Of a DNA stretch of 64,000 nt, positions 28,415 through 37,969 are shown piece by piece. Positions within the stretch are counted from its first letter, which is position 1; each line of letters begins with the position of its first letter. The notes under the pieces are model-generated. The model worked only from the letters and a program-made list of their open reading frames with translations, was not told the origin of the DNA and searched no databases. Both the position numbers and the translations under genes were made by a program. The DNA is from Pseudomonas viridiflava (GTDB lineage Bacteria; Pseudomonadota; Gammaproteobacteria; Pseudomonadales; Pseudomonadaceae). The DNA lies in the NCBI RefSeq assembly GCF_900583165.1, contig NZ_UTKY01000008.1, positions 1 to 64,000 of the forward strand, written 5' to 3'.

Positions 28415-29584
28415 ATGGCCGAGACCAGCAAAGAAGACCAGACCGAAGCGGCGACCCCGCGACGAATAGAGAAGGCCCGCGAAGAAGGCCAAGTCGCCCG
28501 TTCCCGCGAAATGAACACCTTCGTCATGCTGCTGGCCGGCATCGCCGGGCTGTGGCTGCTCGGCGGCCATCTGTATGACGAGCTGGGCCAGGTGATGGAG
28601 CAAGCGTTGCTGTTCGACCGCGCCCAACTGTTCGACACCGCGCGCATGCTCAGCACCCTGTGGACCCTGGCCCAGACCGCGCTGTTTGCGCTCGCTCCAT
28701 TCTTTGCGCTGATGGTGCTGGCCGCCCTCGCCGCACCGGCGTTGCTCGGCGGGCTGGTGATCACCCTCAAGGCCGTGCGCCCGCAGTTCTCGCGGGTCAA
28801 CCCCATAAGCGGGCTCGCGCGGTTGTTTTCGGTGCAGGTGCTGGTGGAATTGGCCAAGGCCATCGCCAAGGCCAGCTTGATCGGCCTGGTCATTTATACC
28901 TTCCTGCGCAACCATCTCGACCAACTGCTAACCCTGCCGCATATGCCCGCGCAAAAAGCCCTCGCGGCGATGATGAGCCTCACCGCCAGCGCCTGTGCGA
29001 TGTGCGTGGCATCGCTGATTATCGTGGTGGGCATGGACGTGCCCTACCAGCTGTGGACCTACGCCAAGAACCTGCGCATGTCCAAGGAAGAACAGCGCCA
29101 GGAACACAAGAATTCCGATGGCGACCCCCACGTAAAAGCCAAGATCCGCCAGGTGCAACAGGCCCGCGCCCGCCGCCGCATGATGAGCAAGGTGCCCAAG
29201 GCCGATGTGATCGTGACCAACCCCAGCCACTTCGCGGTGGCGTTGTCGTACCAGAAAGAAAAAAACGGCGCCCCCCGCGTGGTCGCCAAGGGCGCCGACG
29301 ACGTGGCCCTGCGCATCCGTGAAATCGCCACTGAGCATCACTTGCCGATTCTTGAGGCACCGCCGCTGGCGCGGGCCCTGTATTTCCACGTCGACCTCGA
29401 CCGTGAAATCCCCCTTGAGCTGTACACCGTGGTCGCCGAAGTCGTCGCCTGGGCCATCCGCCTCAAGCGCGTCGGCGAACAGGGCGGCGACCTGCCGCCC
29501 ACCCCGGTCAACCTGAACGTTCCGCCCGGCATGGACCAGCGTGGCCCGCGCAACCCGACACCTGAGGATGAACCGAACACATGA
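28415..29584 (+). CDS. flhB: FlhB, export specificity switch
   Basis: The product has 389 residues with four transmembrane helices followed by a cytoplasmic domain. The autocleavage motif reads NPSH rather than the usual NPTH (near residue 270). It cuts itself and switches export from rod/hook to filament substrates with FliK. Its last bases overlap flhA by 4 bp. Confidence 0.95.
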   Translation: MAETSKEDQTEAATPRRIEKAREEGQVARSREMNTFVMLLAGIAGLWLLGGHLYDELGQVMEQALLFDRAQLFDTARMLSTLWTLAQTALFALAPFFALMVLAALAAPALLGGLVITLKAVRPQFSRVNPISGLARLFSVQVLVELAKAIAKASLIGLVIYTFLRNHLDQLLTLPHMPAQKALAAMMSLTASACAMCVASLIIVVGMDVPYQLWTYAKNLRMSKEEQRQEHKNSDGDPHVKAKIRQVQQARARRRMMSKVPKADVIVTNPSHFAVALSYQKEKNGAPRVVAKGADDVALRIREIATEHHLPILEAPPLARALYFHVDLDREIPLELYTVVAEVVAWAIRLKRVGEQGGDLPPTPVNLNVPPGMDQRGPRNPTPEDEPNT

Positions 29585-31677
29585 AAGGCATGACCGATTT
29601 ATTCGGCCCCGACTCCTGGCTGGCCAACACCGACTTAAAGGTCATGACCGGCCCCGTGCTGATCGTGCTCATCCTGTCGATGATGATTTTGCCGCTGCCC
29701 ACCTTCATCCTCGACCTGTTGTTCACCTTCAACATCGCCCTGGCGATCATGGTGTTGATGGTCAGCATGCTCACCGAAAAGCCGCTAGATTTCTCGGCGT
29801 TTCCCTCGGTGCTGTTGTTTACCACCTTGCTGCGCCTGTCGCTGAACGTGGCCTCCACACGGGTGATTTTGATGGAGGGCCATACCGGTCCGGACGCTGC
29901 GGGCAAAGTGATCGAGGCCTTTGGCGAGTTTCTGGTGGGCGGCAACTTTGCCGTGGGCCTGGCGCTGTTCCTGATTCTGGTGACCATCAACTTCATGGTG
30001 ATCACCAAAGGTGCCGGGCGTATCGCCGAAGTCGGCGCGCGCTTCACCCTTGACTCGATGCCCGGCAAGCAAATGGCAATCGACGCCGACCTCAACGCAG
30101 GGCTGATCGGCGAACCCCAAGCGCGCCAACGCCGCAAGGAAGTGGCCCAAGAAGCCGACTTTTTCGGCTCCATGGACGGCGCCAGCAAGTTTGTACGCGG
30201 TGACGCCGTGGCCGGGTTGGTGATCATGGGCGTGTGCATTATCGGTGGCTTGGCCATCGGCATCCTGCAACACGGCATGGCGTTTTCGGATGCGGCGCAC
30301 ACCTACACCATGCTCACCATCGGCGATGGTTTGGTGGCGCAGATCCCGGGCCTGGTGATCTCGATTGCTGCGGGTGTGACCGTGTCCCGCGTCAACACCG
30401 AGCAGGACGTGGGCCAGCAGATGATGGGCCAGCTGTTCAGCCGCCCCAAAGTGCTGATGATGACCGCCGGGGTCATGGGCCTGCTGGGTCTGGTGCCGGG
30501 CATGCCGAACCTGGTGTTTTTGCTGCTCACCGGGCTGCTGGCCGGGTTGGGCTGGTGGTTTTCCAAGCAGGAAGAACTCGTCCCCGAAGGCTCGCCCACC
30601 CAAACGCTGCTGCCCAAATCCGCCTCCCAAGGCAGCGAAGCTTCCTGGGACGATGTGCAGTTGGTCGACACCCTGAGCCTGCGGGTCGGCCATCGCCTGA
30701 TCCAACTGGTGGATGCGCGCCAGCAAGGCGAGCTGATCACCCGCATCAAGAGCCTGCGCAAAAAGTTTGCCCAGGACATGGGCTTTCTACCGCCGGTGGT
30801 GCATGTGCGCGACAAGCTGGAGCTGGCCGCCAACACCTACATCATCAGCCTCAAAGGTGTGGAAATCGGCCGTGGCGAGGTGTTCCCCGGCAAGTGGCTG
30901 GCGATCAACCCCGGCAAGGTCACCCACGAACTGGAAGGCACGGCGGCAGTGGACCCAGCGTTCGGCCTGCCAGCGATCTGGATCGAACCCAACCTGCGCG
31001 AACACGGGCAAATCTACGGCTACACCGTAGTCGACGCCAGCACCGTGACCGCCACTCACCTCAACCACCTGCTGCACCAGCACGCCAAAGACATGCTCGG
31101 CCGTGGCGAAGTGCAGAAACTCTTGGACAAGCTCGGCCCCGACAGCAAGGGCCTGATCGACGAAGTGGTGCCCAAGCTGGTCTCGCTCACGGTACTTCAG
31201 CGTGTGCTGCAAAATCTGCTGGAAGAGAACGTGTCGATCCGCGACATGCGCACCATCCTCGATGCCCTCGCCGAACACGGCGGCGTGCAGCAACCGCCGG
31301 ATGTGCAGGAACTGACCGCCGTGGTGCGCATTGCCCTGGGTCGCTCCATCGTCAACCAACTGTTTGGCAACAAGACCGAACTCAAAGTGATCGGCCTGGA
31401 TTTCAACCTCGAACAAGTGCTGATGCAGGCGGTGGGCAATGGCGGTGCGCTGGAACCAAGCCTGGCGGACAACCTGATGCAGCAGACCACCCTGACCCTG
31501 CAACGCCAGGAACACAGCAGCGAGCCGCCGGTGCTGGTGGTGCCCAACAAGCTGCGACCGGTGTTGTCGCGTTTTCTGCGTCGGCGTTTGCGCCAGTTGA
31601 CGGTGATTGCCCTGAGTGAAATCCCCGATGACCGCACCCTGCGCATGACTAACGTGATCGGAGGCAAACCCAAGTGA
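29581..31677 (+). CDS. flhA: FlhA, export gate ring protein
   Basis: The product has 698 residues, the usual length. It has about eight N-terminal transmembrane helices, the FHIPEP region (MPGKQMAIDADLNAGLIG) and a large cytoplasmic C-terminal domain that docks chaperone-substrate complexes. It overlaps flhB and flhF by 4 bp each. Confidence 0.97.
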   Translation: MKGMTDLFGPDSWLANTDLKVMTGPVLIVLILSMMILPLPTFILDLLFTFNIALAIMVLMVSMLTEKPLDFSAFPSVLLFTTLLRLSLNVASTRVILMEGHTGPDAAGKVIEAFGEFLVGGNFAVGLALFLILVTINFMVITKGAGRIAEVGARFTLDSMPGKQMAIDADLNAGLIGEPQARQRRKEVAQEADFFGSMDGASKFVRGDAVAGLVIMGVCIIGGLAIGILQHGMAFSDAAHTYTMLTIGDGLVAQIPGLVISIAAGVTVSRVNTEQDVGQQMMGQLFSRPKVLMMTAGVMGLLGLVPGMPNLVFLLLTGLLAGLGWWFSKQEELVPEGSPTQTLLPKSASQGSEASWDDVQLVDTLSLRVGHRLIQLVDARQQGELITRIKSLRKKFAQDMGFLPPVVHVRDKLELAANTYIISLKGVEIGRGEVFPGKWLAINPGKVTHELEGTAAVDPAFGLPAIWIEPNLREHGQIYGYTVVDASTVTATHLNHLLHQHAKDMLGRGEVQKLLDKLGPDSKGLIDEVVPKLVSLTVLQRVLQNLLEENVSIRDMRTILDALAEHGGVQQPPDVQELTAVVRIALGRSIVNQLFGNKTELKVIGLDFNLEQVLMQAVGNGGALEPSLADNLMQQTTLTLQRQEHSSEPPVLVVPNKLRPVLSRFLRRRLRQLTVIALSEIPDDRTLRMTNVIGGKPK

Positions 31678-33386
31678 GTGCGCAACGTTTTATCGGCGCC
31701 AACAGCCGTGACGCCATGAACCAGGTGCGGGCAGCCTTGGGTGAGGACGCGTTGATCTTATCCAGCCGCATGACCGATGACGGGGTGGAAATTATGGCGA
31801 TGGGCGAAACCGCCCAGAGTGCGCCGCCATTACTGGATTGGCTGCTGGAGGCGGGCTTCAGCGCCCGGCTCAGTGAGGAACTGCTGGGCCGTGGGCCCGC
31901 CCAATCACCCGACGCCACACCCGCCCGTCTCAAGGCCTGGCTGATGCATCGCCTCGACAGCCACGTGAAGCAACTGGGAGATGAAGCCGAGCTGTTCAAG
32001 TCGCCCACGGTGATTGCCCTGGTCGGCCCCACCGGCGTGGGTAAGACCACCACCACCGCTAAGCTGGCGGCGCGCTATGTGATGCGTCATGGCCCAGACG
32101 ACGTGGCGCTGGTGACCACCGACAGTTTTCGCGCTGGCGCCCATGAGCAACTGAATATCTATGCGCAATCGCTTGGCGTCGAACTGCACGCCCTTGGCGC
32201 AGACGTGTTACTCGGCCCCTTGCTCAACACCCTGGCAAGCAAGCGCCTGGTGATCATCGACACCATGGGCGTGAGCCAGCGCGACCAGCGTCTGCTCAGT
32301 CACATCCAGCAACTGCGCGGCATACGCCTAATGCTGGTGCTCAACGCCGCCAGCCATGGCGACACCCTGGATGAAGTGGTGCACGCCTATCGCGACGCCG
32401 CGCTCGCCGCCGGTTGCCGGCTGGACGACTGCATCATCAGCAAATGCGACGAAGCGGCCCGCCTGGGGCCAGCGCTGGAGACCGTGATACGCCACGGGCT
32501 GCGCCTGAACTACTTGTCCACAGGCCAGCAAGTACCGGAGGATTTGCAACTGCCGGGCAGCTCAAACGTTTTTCAGCAGGCTGTGGATATCTCCCGGCCG
32601 TCGCGGTTCGCAGCGGCCCCGGGCAAGGCGACAAACCAGCATTTGGATGCACTGGTGCGTGGCTTGTTGGGGCAACGCAAGGCCGTGCTCGCACTGCGCG
32701 ACAGCCTGATCACCCACGTCGAGGGCTTTGGCGTGCTGACCCAGGTCTGGCCGTTGATGGCCCAGCCGCAGGCGTGTTGGGACGGTTTTTTCGCCGACGT
32801 GCAAACACCTTCGGCAGCCACGTGGGTCACGCCGGCCAAGGCTGGCCAGCGGGCGGTGTATAACACTGAGCGCCACCCCCTGGGCACTCTCGCCAAACAG
32901 GCCCAAGCCTTTGGCGTACGAGCACTGCGCTACCGCAACCGCCACGCACGGATAAGCCTTAGCCACCTGCCGGTGACCTTCAAAGGCGTTGCGATGCGCG
33001 CCTGGTTCGCCACCGTGCAAGACAGCCACAGCGGCCAGCGTTTAGGCCAACGCTTTTGGCTGGTCGAAGAACAGCACGAACTGAATGAACAAGCCGCCGA
33101 ACTGCTGCACCAAGTGCAACAGGACGAACTGGCCAGCCTCACCGCTCGTGGCTCAACGATGTTGCTCGATCTGCATCCGCATCTGCACGCCGAACCACGC
33201 CAGTACCTGGCTGCTGGCCTTGCCGCCAGCGCCATGCAGTTGACCCAGGCGCGTGATGACTGGGCGTTCCAGGCGCGTGCGCAACTGCTGGGGCTGCTGC
33301 CGAAAAAACCACGCGGGCATACGGCAGACATCCTTGAAGGTTTGCTGCACTTGTCTGCCGTGGTCGGCAGTTTCGAGCCTGCATGA
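31674..33386 (+). CDS. flhF: FlhF-like SRP-type GTPase with C-terminal extension
   Basis: The product has 570 residues. The short N-terminal part (MSAQRFIGANSRDAMNQVRA) is FlhF-like. The GTPase (about 112-320) has the P-loop ALVGPTGVGKTTTTAKLAAR, TTDSFRAGAHEQL and a DTMG motif. A further 230 residues to the end match nothing I recognise. FlhF normally sets the number and site of polar flagella; its job in an FlhDC system is unclear. It overlaps flhA by 4 bp, so it belongs to the operon. Confidence 0.85.
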   Translation: MSAQRFIGANSRDAMNQVRAALGEDALILSSRMTDDGVEIMAMGETAQSAPPLLDWLLEAGFSARLSEELLGRGPAQSPDATPARLKAWLMHRLDSHVKQLGDEAELFKSPTVIALVGPTGVGKTTTTAKLAARYVMRHGPDDVALVTTDSFRAGAHEQLNIYAQSLGVELHALGADVLLGPLLNTLASKRLVIIDTMGVSQRDQRLLSHIQQLRGIRLMLVLNAASHGDTLDEVVHAYRDAALAAGCRLDDCIISKCDEAARLGPALETVIRHGLRLNYLSTGQQVPEDLQLPGSSNVFQQAVDISRPSRFAAAPGKATNQHLDALVRGLLGQRKAVLALRDSLITHVEGFGVLTQVWPLMAQPQACWDGFFADVQTPSAATWVTPAKAGQRAVYNTERHPLGTLAKQAQAFGVRALRYRNRHARISLSHLPVTFKGVAMRAWFATVQDSHSGQRLGQRFWLVEEQHELNEQAAELLHQVQQDELASLTARGSTMLLDLHPHLHAEPRQYLAAGLAASAMQLTQARDDWAFQARAQLLGLLPKKPRGHTADILEGLLHLSAVVGSFEPA

Positions 33387-33410
33387 CCAGGCGGCGGGCT
33401 TGCGCACACG

Positions 33411-33437
33411 ATGTGGGAGCAAGCCCCCTCCCACATT
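33411..33437. repeat. REP element, incomplete palindrome
   Basis: ATGTGGGAG followed by CAAGCCCCCTCCCACATTGG; the left arm is shortened. It lies between flhF and fliA. Confidence 0.65.
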
Positions 33438-33550
33438 GGAACTTTGCTAAGCAGGGAATATGTCGTGTGCCACGTAGCTGTTCTGGGCTTAAGCCGGCAT
33501 GACCACCAGTAATAATCCCGTGGATTTTCTGTCTTTCGCAGGCGCGCACG

Positions 33551-34243
33551 ATGTATACGGCACAGGGCAAGATTAACCAGCAAGAAGTGCTGCAGCAGTA
33601 CCTCCCCATGGTCCGGCGCCAGGCACTGGGGTTGAAGACCCGGCTGCCCGCCAATATCGAGCTGGACGACTTGATCCAGGCCGGCAGCATCGGCCTGCTC
33701 GACGCCATGACCCGTTATGACTTGAGCGTCGGCGCCACCTTCGCCACGTTCGCGTCCCAGCGCATTCGCGGCGCGATGATCGATGAGCTGCGCACCCGTG
33801 ATTGGGTGCCACGCAGCGTGCGCCGCAATGCGCGCGCGGTGGAAGACGCCATGCACCGCGTGGAGCAAAGCCTGGGCCGCCCGGCCAAGGAACGTGAAGT
33901 GGCCTCGGCCATGGGCCTGACCCTCACCGAGTACCAAAAAGTGCTCGACGACACCAACGGCAGCCAGATGCTGCCCTTCGACGACATCGATGAAGAACAC
34001 AGCGAAGGCTCAAGCTCTCGCCTGCAAACCCCCTTCGCCGAACTGCTCAACGACCGCAACCGCGCCAACCTCACCCGCGCCATCGACGCCCTGCCCGCCC
34101 GAGAGCGGTTGTTGCTTGCGCTGTGTCATCACGAAAAGCTGAATTTGCGTGAGATTGGGGTGGTGCTGGAGGTGAGTGAATCGCGGGTGTGTCAGTTGCA
34201 TGCCCAGGCGATTGCAAGGTTGCAGGTGAGCATGCGGGACTGA
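33551..34243 (+). CDS. fliA: FliA, sigma28 for late flagellar genes
   Basis: The product has 230 residues with sigma regions 2 (LDDLIQAGSIGLLDAMTRYD), 3 and 4 (LREIGVVLEVSESRVCQLHA). It directs RNA polymerase to the late promoters, five of which I can place in this window. It is held in check by FlgM. The gene is 164 bp after flhF. Confidence 0.96.
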   Translation: MYTAQGKINQQEVLQQYLPMVRRQALGLKTRLPANIELDDLIQAGSIGLLDAMTRYDLSVGATFATFASQRIRGAMIDELRTRDWVPRSVRRNARAVEDAMHRVEQSLGRPAKEREVASAMGLTLTEYQKVLDDTNGSQMLPFDDIDEEHSEGSSSRLQTPFAELLNDRNRANLTRAIDALPARERLLLALCHHEKLNLREIGVVLEVSESRVCQLHAQAIARLQVSMRD

Positions 34244-34274
34244 CTCACCCCCTTTCCAACTATCGATGAAGATC

Positions 34275-34370
34275 AAATGTGGGAGGGGGCTTGCCCCCGA
34301 TGAGGGAGTGTCAGTCACTGAATCTGGTGGCTGACACACCGCCATCGGGAGCAAGCCCCCTCCCACATTT
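34275..34370. repeat. REP pair (GTGGGAGGGGGC type), inverted
   Basis: Inverted pair with a 40-50 bp centre, as at 11725 and 61340. It sits between convergent fliA and the glycosyltransferase gene. Confidence 0.85.
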
Positions 34371-34384
34371 AAATTGCATTTCAA

Positions 34385-37300
34385 TCAGGGTTCGGCGTAG
34401 GCCACTTCGTTGAAGCTGGCGATCAACCAGGTCAACTCCGCTCGCGGCAAATGATCAAGCGGCAACACATCAAACCGCGCCATGCGCCCCACATACTCCG
34501 TCGGCGTTACCAGCCGTTCCACCACATGGTAATGCGGGCGATCCAGGTAATCGTCAAACAGCACGATCATCGGCTTTGTCGCCCGCAGATAAGCCGTCAC
34601 AAAACACGCAATGCGAAAACGCCCATCGATCAAAATCACATCCGGCTGCTCGAAGTACGGCTCATCCCAAACCTTCAACGGGTAGGTGTGGAAGCGCTTC
34701 CACTGCCGGGCGTTTTTCGGACGCGCCCATTTGCCGGTTTCGCCCACGTCGATGGGGTAGATGCGCGGTTTGGAAGGCAACGTGGCGTTGGCGATCCAGC
34801 CTTGCATATCTTCGGCCCAGCGGGCGTCGTTCTCTACCGAGATCACGGTTTTGTCCGGCATGTTCGCCGCCAGCAACGTGGAACCGCCGCTGCCGTACTC
34901 AAGGATCACCGAGGCCTGGGTATAGATACGTTTTACGTAGGCGGCGACTTCTGCAGGGAAGGTGACTTGGGGTTGCTGCATCGGCGCGCGGGGCGGCTCC
35001 ACCGGCGCCGGGTTTTCCCGGTATTTGACGTACTGCGCGGCCAGCTCCGGGTCAATGGCACTCAGTAGTTCGCTCGCCACATCATGGGCGCCATAGGCGG
35101 TGTGCAGCAGGAACGCGAGCTTCAGGCGCTGGTTGTCCGACAGCGCGGCCATACGCGTTGCGTCTGGCAAGAACAGCGCATCGGCACTCACCAAATGGGA
35201 GGCGTTTTCCTGGTTTTGCAGGTTATTCAAGCGATAAAAACTAAAGCCTCGCCGCGCCAGGCAGCGGCTGATCAAGCCGACATCGGCCTGGTGCTCGTGG
35301 GTCGGCACGAAGTTGACCCGCGCCTGTACCAGCAGCGTATCGGCCAGGGTGCGCTGACCGTGCTCGACCACCGCGAGGCTGTCATTAAGATTGTCCAGCA
35401 GTAGCCAGTCCACCGGCGGCAGGCCGTTGATGGCATCGAGCTTGAGGGTCGGTAATGGCAATTTCGTGAGTACGCCGGACGCCGTCAGCGGCGCCAAAGT
35501 GGCGCTCATCGCAGGGTCGAGGCAGGCGTAAAGCGTAGCCGGCTGACCATTGCCCAGCGCCGCATGGGGGTAATAATGCAGCTCGCCGAGCTGAGCCAGT
35601 TGCCGGGCGTTGTCGATGCGGCTAGCGGGGTCGAAGGCGACGGTGGAGAACGCCGCAGTTTTTTGCAGGGCCACGAACTGCGCCGAGGCGAGCAGCGTAC
35701 CGCCGTGGTCGAGGGTCACCACTTTGCCCTGGAACTTGAAGCTGAAGTCGGGCGCCTTGGCCGGCTCGGCGGGGTGTTGCAGCTCCACCGGACTGGTCTC
35801 GCCTTCGAAGCGAGCCTGCCCCTCGGCATCCAGGGTCAACGCCGCCGCCGACTTGCCTTCGCAATAACGCTGCCAGATCGCCCGCATGGCGCTGGCGAAG
35901 TGCTTGGCGAAACGCTGGCTGTCACACACCGGCGACTTCATCAACACATCGCGCAGATGGCCGCGAATACGCTTCAAGCTCTCCAGGTCGCTGGCCAACT
36001 CGATCACCCGCTGCTGATAGTGCTCCCAGCTGTTGACCACCAACTCCGGCAACCCGGCATTAAACAGGTGCGTGGCCGAGTGACGCCCGGCAAAGGTCGG
36101 GCCGGGAAAGGTCACCACCGGCACGCCCATCAACAAGGCTTCACAGGTGGTGAGCCCGCCGGAATACGGCCAGGGGTCGAGGGCGATGTCGATACGGTTG
36201 TAGGTTTCCAGCAGGGTCTTGTGCCCCACCGGCCCTTCGATCAGCACGCGTTCTTCGGTAATGCCGTGGGCGGCCATCACACGATGCACATGGGCGCGCA
36301 ATTCGCTGTTGCCGAATGCGCCGCCCTTGAGCAGCAGGCGTGAGGTGGGCGTCGCCCGCATCAACTCCGCCCAGCGCGCCAGCAGCACGTCGTTGACCTT
36401 GGTCGGGTTATTGAAGCAGCCGTAGGTCACATATCCATTGGCCAACGCAGGCAACGGGCGGATATCAGGGGTGTAGGGCGGCGGGTCGTAGCAGATGTAG
36501 TCATCGGGCAGGCGGATGAGTTTTTCGGTGTAGTACGCATCCTCACCCTCGGGGGATTCGATGCGGTCGGTAAGCAGGTAGTCGATAGCATCCAGGCCCG
36601 TGGTGTTGATCAACCCGCCGACCCATTTGACCAGCAACGGCGCCGGCTGCAAGGCCATGGCGCCCATGCGGTTGCCGGCGTTGTGGCCGCACAGGTCGAT
36701 GAGGATATCGATACCGTCATCGCGCACACGCTGGGCCAACGCGGGGTCATCCATATGCTTGATGCCCAGCCATTGCTGGGTCACAGCCTGGATACGTCGG
36801 GTCAGGTGGTCGCAGACCTGGCTGGTGCTGTAGGCGAACAACTCGAACTGATGACGCGGCAATTTTTCCAGCACGCCGACGATCATATTGCCCACCGGGT
36901 GTTGGCGCAGGCCGTCGGACACCAAGCCGATGCGCAGGCGGCGGTCGGGCGTGCGGTCTTGCACTGCGGGCCGTGGCGGCACAGTTTTGGGGCCGAAGCG
37001 CGATTGCCATTCCTTGCACACCTCGAAGATGTAGTCGCGGCTGCGCTCGGGGTCGTAGTGCAGCGAGGTCAGGCGGTTGGAGTACGGCAGCACGTCCTTG
37101 CGCTTGGCCAGGGTTACGGCCTTTTGGTAGTAGGTGTCGGCGGTGGCCAGTTGGCCGATGTCTTTATAGAGGTTGGCCGCGTTGTTCCAGTGACTGTAAT
37201 CGCCGGGCTCGCGCTGGATTAGTGCGTCGAACACCGCGATGGCTTCGCTGTGACGCTCCAGGCGGTTGAGGATCAAGCCCTTGCGCGACAACATGCGGCC

Positions 37301-37690
37301 GTCCTGGGGCGCCATCTCCAGCGCGCGATCAATAGACGGGAGCGCCTTGGCGAACTGGCCTTTTTCGAAATACAGCGTGGCCAGCCGATGGTGGCCGGCG
37401 ACAAAGTCTTCATTGATACGCAGTGCTTTGAGCACCAGCTCCAGGGCACGGTCCGCCTGGCCGAGTTTTTGGGCGGCCTTGGCTACCAATTCCAACGCTT
37501 CGGGTTCATCGGGCAATAGGCGCAAGGCCTGCTCGAAACTGCCCAGCGCCCGCTCGGGCTCACCCGCCAGTTGCAGGTTGCCCAGGTCTTTCAACACTTG
37601 CGGGTCGCTGGGGCGTTGTTCGCTGAGGCGTTGCAGTTGGGCAAGGGTCGGCGTATTTCGATGGGAACTAGGACGTAGGGGCTTGGGCAT
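34385..37690 (-). CDS. TPR / GT41-type glycosyltransferase fused to two methyltransferase-like domains
   Basis: The product has 1101 residues from ATG 37688-37690. I read four parts: TPR repeats (about 1-200); an O-GlcNAc-transferase (SPINDLY, GT41) domain (about 230-620) with GCFNNPTKVND near 425 and LDPWPYSGGLTTCEALLMG near 507; a FkbM-methyltransferase-like segment (about 645-870) whose SAM motifs look weak; and a Rossmann methyltransferase-like end with LEYGSGGST near 933. Beside fliC, it probably glycosylates flagellin. An O-linked sugar modified by methyl transfer is my inference. Confidence 0.8.
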   Translation of the reverse strand: MPKPLRPSSHRNTPTLAQLQRLSEQRPSDPQVLKDLGNLQLAGEPERALGSFEQALRLLPDEPEALELVAKAAQKLGQADRALELVLKALRINEDFVAGHHRLATLYFEKGQFAKALPSIDRALEMAPQDGRMLSRKGLILNRLERHSEAIAVFDALIQREPGDYSHWNNAANLYKDIGQLATADTYYQKAVTLAKRKDVLPYSNRLTSLHYDPERSRDYIFEVCKEWQSRFGPKTVPPRPAVQDRTPDRRLRIGLVSDGLRQHPVGNMIVGVLEKLPRHQFELFAYSTSQVCDHLTRRIQAVTQQWLGIKHMDDPALAQRVRDDGIDILIDLCGHNAGNRMGAMALQPAPLLVKWVGGLINTTGLDAIDYLLTDRIESPEGEDAYYTEKLIRLPDDYICYDPPPYTPDIRPLPALANGYVTYGCFNNPTKVNDVLLARWAELMRATPTSRLLLKGGAFGNSELRAHVHRVMAAHGITEERVLIEGPVGHKTLLETYNRIDIALDPWPYSGGLTTCEALLMGVPVVTFPGPTFAGRHSATHLFNAGLPELVVNSWEHYQQRVIELASDLESLKRIRGHLRDVLMKSPVCDSQRFAKHFASAMRAIWQRYCEGKSAAALTLDAEGQARFEGETSPVELQHPAEPAKAPDFSFKFQGKVVTLDHGGTLLASAQFVALQKTAAFSTVAFDPASRIDNARQLAQLGELHYYPHAALGNGQPATLYACLDPAMSATLAPLTASGVLTKLPLPTLKLDAINGLPPVDWLLLDNLNDSLAVVEHGQRTLADTLLVQARVNFVPTHEHQADVGLISRCLARRGFSFYRLNNLQNQENASHLVSADALFLPDATRMAALSDNQRLKLAFLLHTAYGAHDVASELLSAIDPELAAQYVKYRENPAPVEPPRAPMQQPQVTFPAEVAAYVKRIYTQASVILEYGSGGSTLLAANMPDKTVISVENDARWAEDMQGWIANATLPSKPRIYPIDVGETGKWARPKNARQWKRFHTYPLKVWDEPYFEQPDVILIDGRFRIACFVTAYLRATKPMIVLFDDYLDRPHYHVVERLVTPTEYVGRMARFDVLPLDHLPRAELTWLIASFNEVAYAEP

Positions 37691-37722
37691 CAAAGGGCAG
37701 CCTTGTGGGTAAGTGCCTTGGT

Positions 37723-37820
37723 GTAGGAGCGAGCTTGCTCGCGAAAAACGCACAGGCACCGCGCTTATCCAGGATGTACGCGTAATCGTTAACGTTTTTC
37801 GCGAGCAAGCTCGCTCCTAC
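37723..37820. repeat. Inverted repeat pair (GTAGGAGCGAGC type)
   Basis: GTAGGAGCGAGCTTGCTCGC and its reverse complement, about 60 bp apart, another pseudomonad REP family. A second pair lies at 42343-42440. It is just upstream of the glycosyltransferase start, so it may carry or border its promoter. Confidence 0.85.
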
Positions 37821-37918
37821 AGTGGCCTTGTGGGAATACCCAATGCTAGCGCGCCAACCCCATCGGCAAAGCCCGGATAAACCCGCCCCAGCGTGTTGAT
37901 TACCGGGGTTTGTGCGCA

Positions 37919-37951
37919 TAAAAAAAGGGGCTCAGCGTGGGCTGGCCCCTT
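37919..37951 (-). terminator. Rho-independent terminator of fliC
   Basis: On the minus strand a GC stem (GGGGC-CAGC paired with GCTG-GCCCC, one bulge) is followed by seven T. It lies 18 bp after the fliC stop. Confidence 0.75.
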
Positions 37952-37969
37952 CGTGCTACGTGCCGGGTG

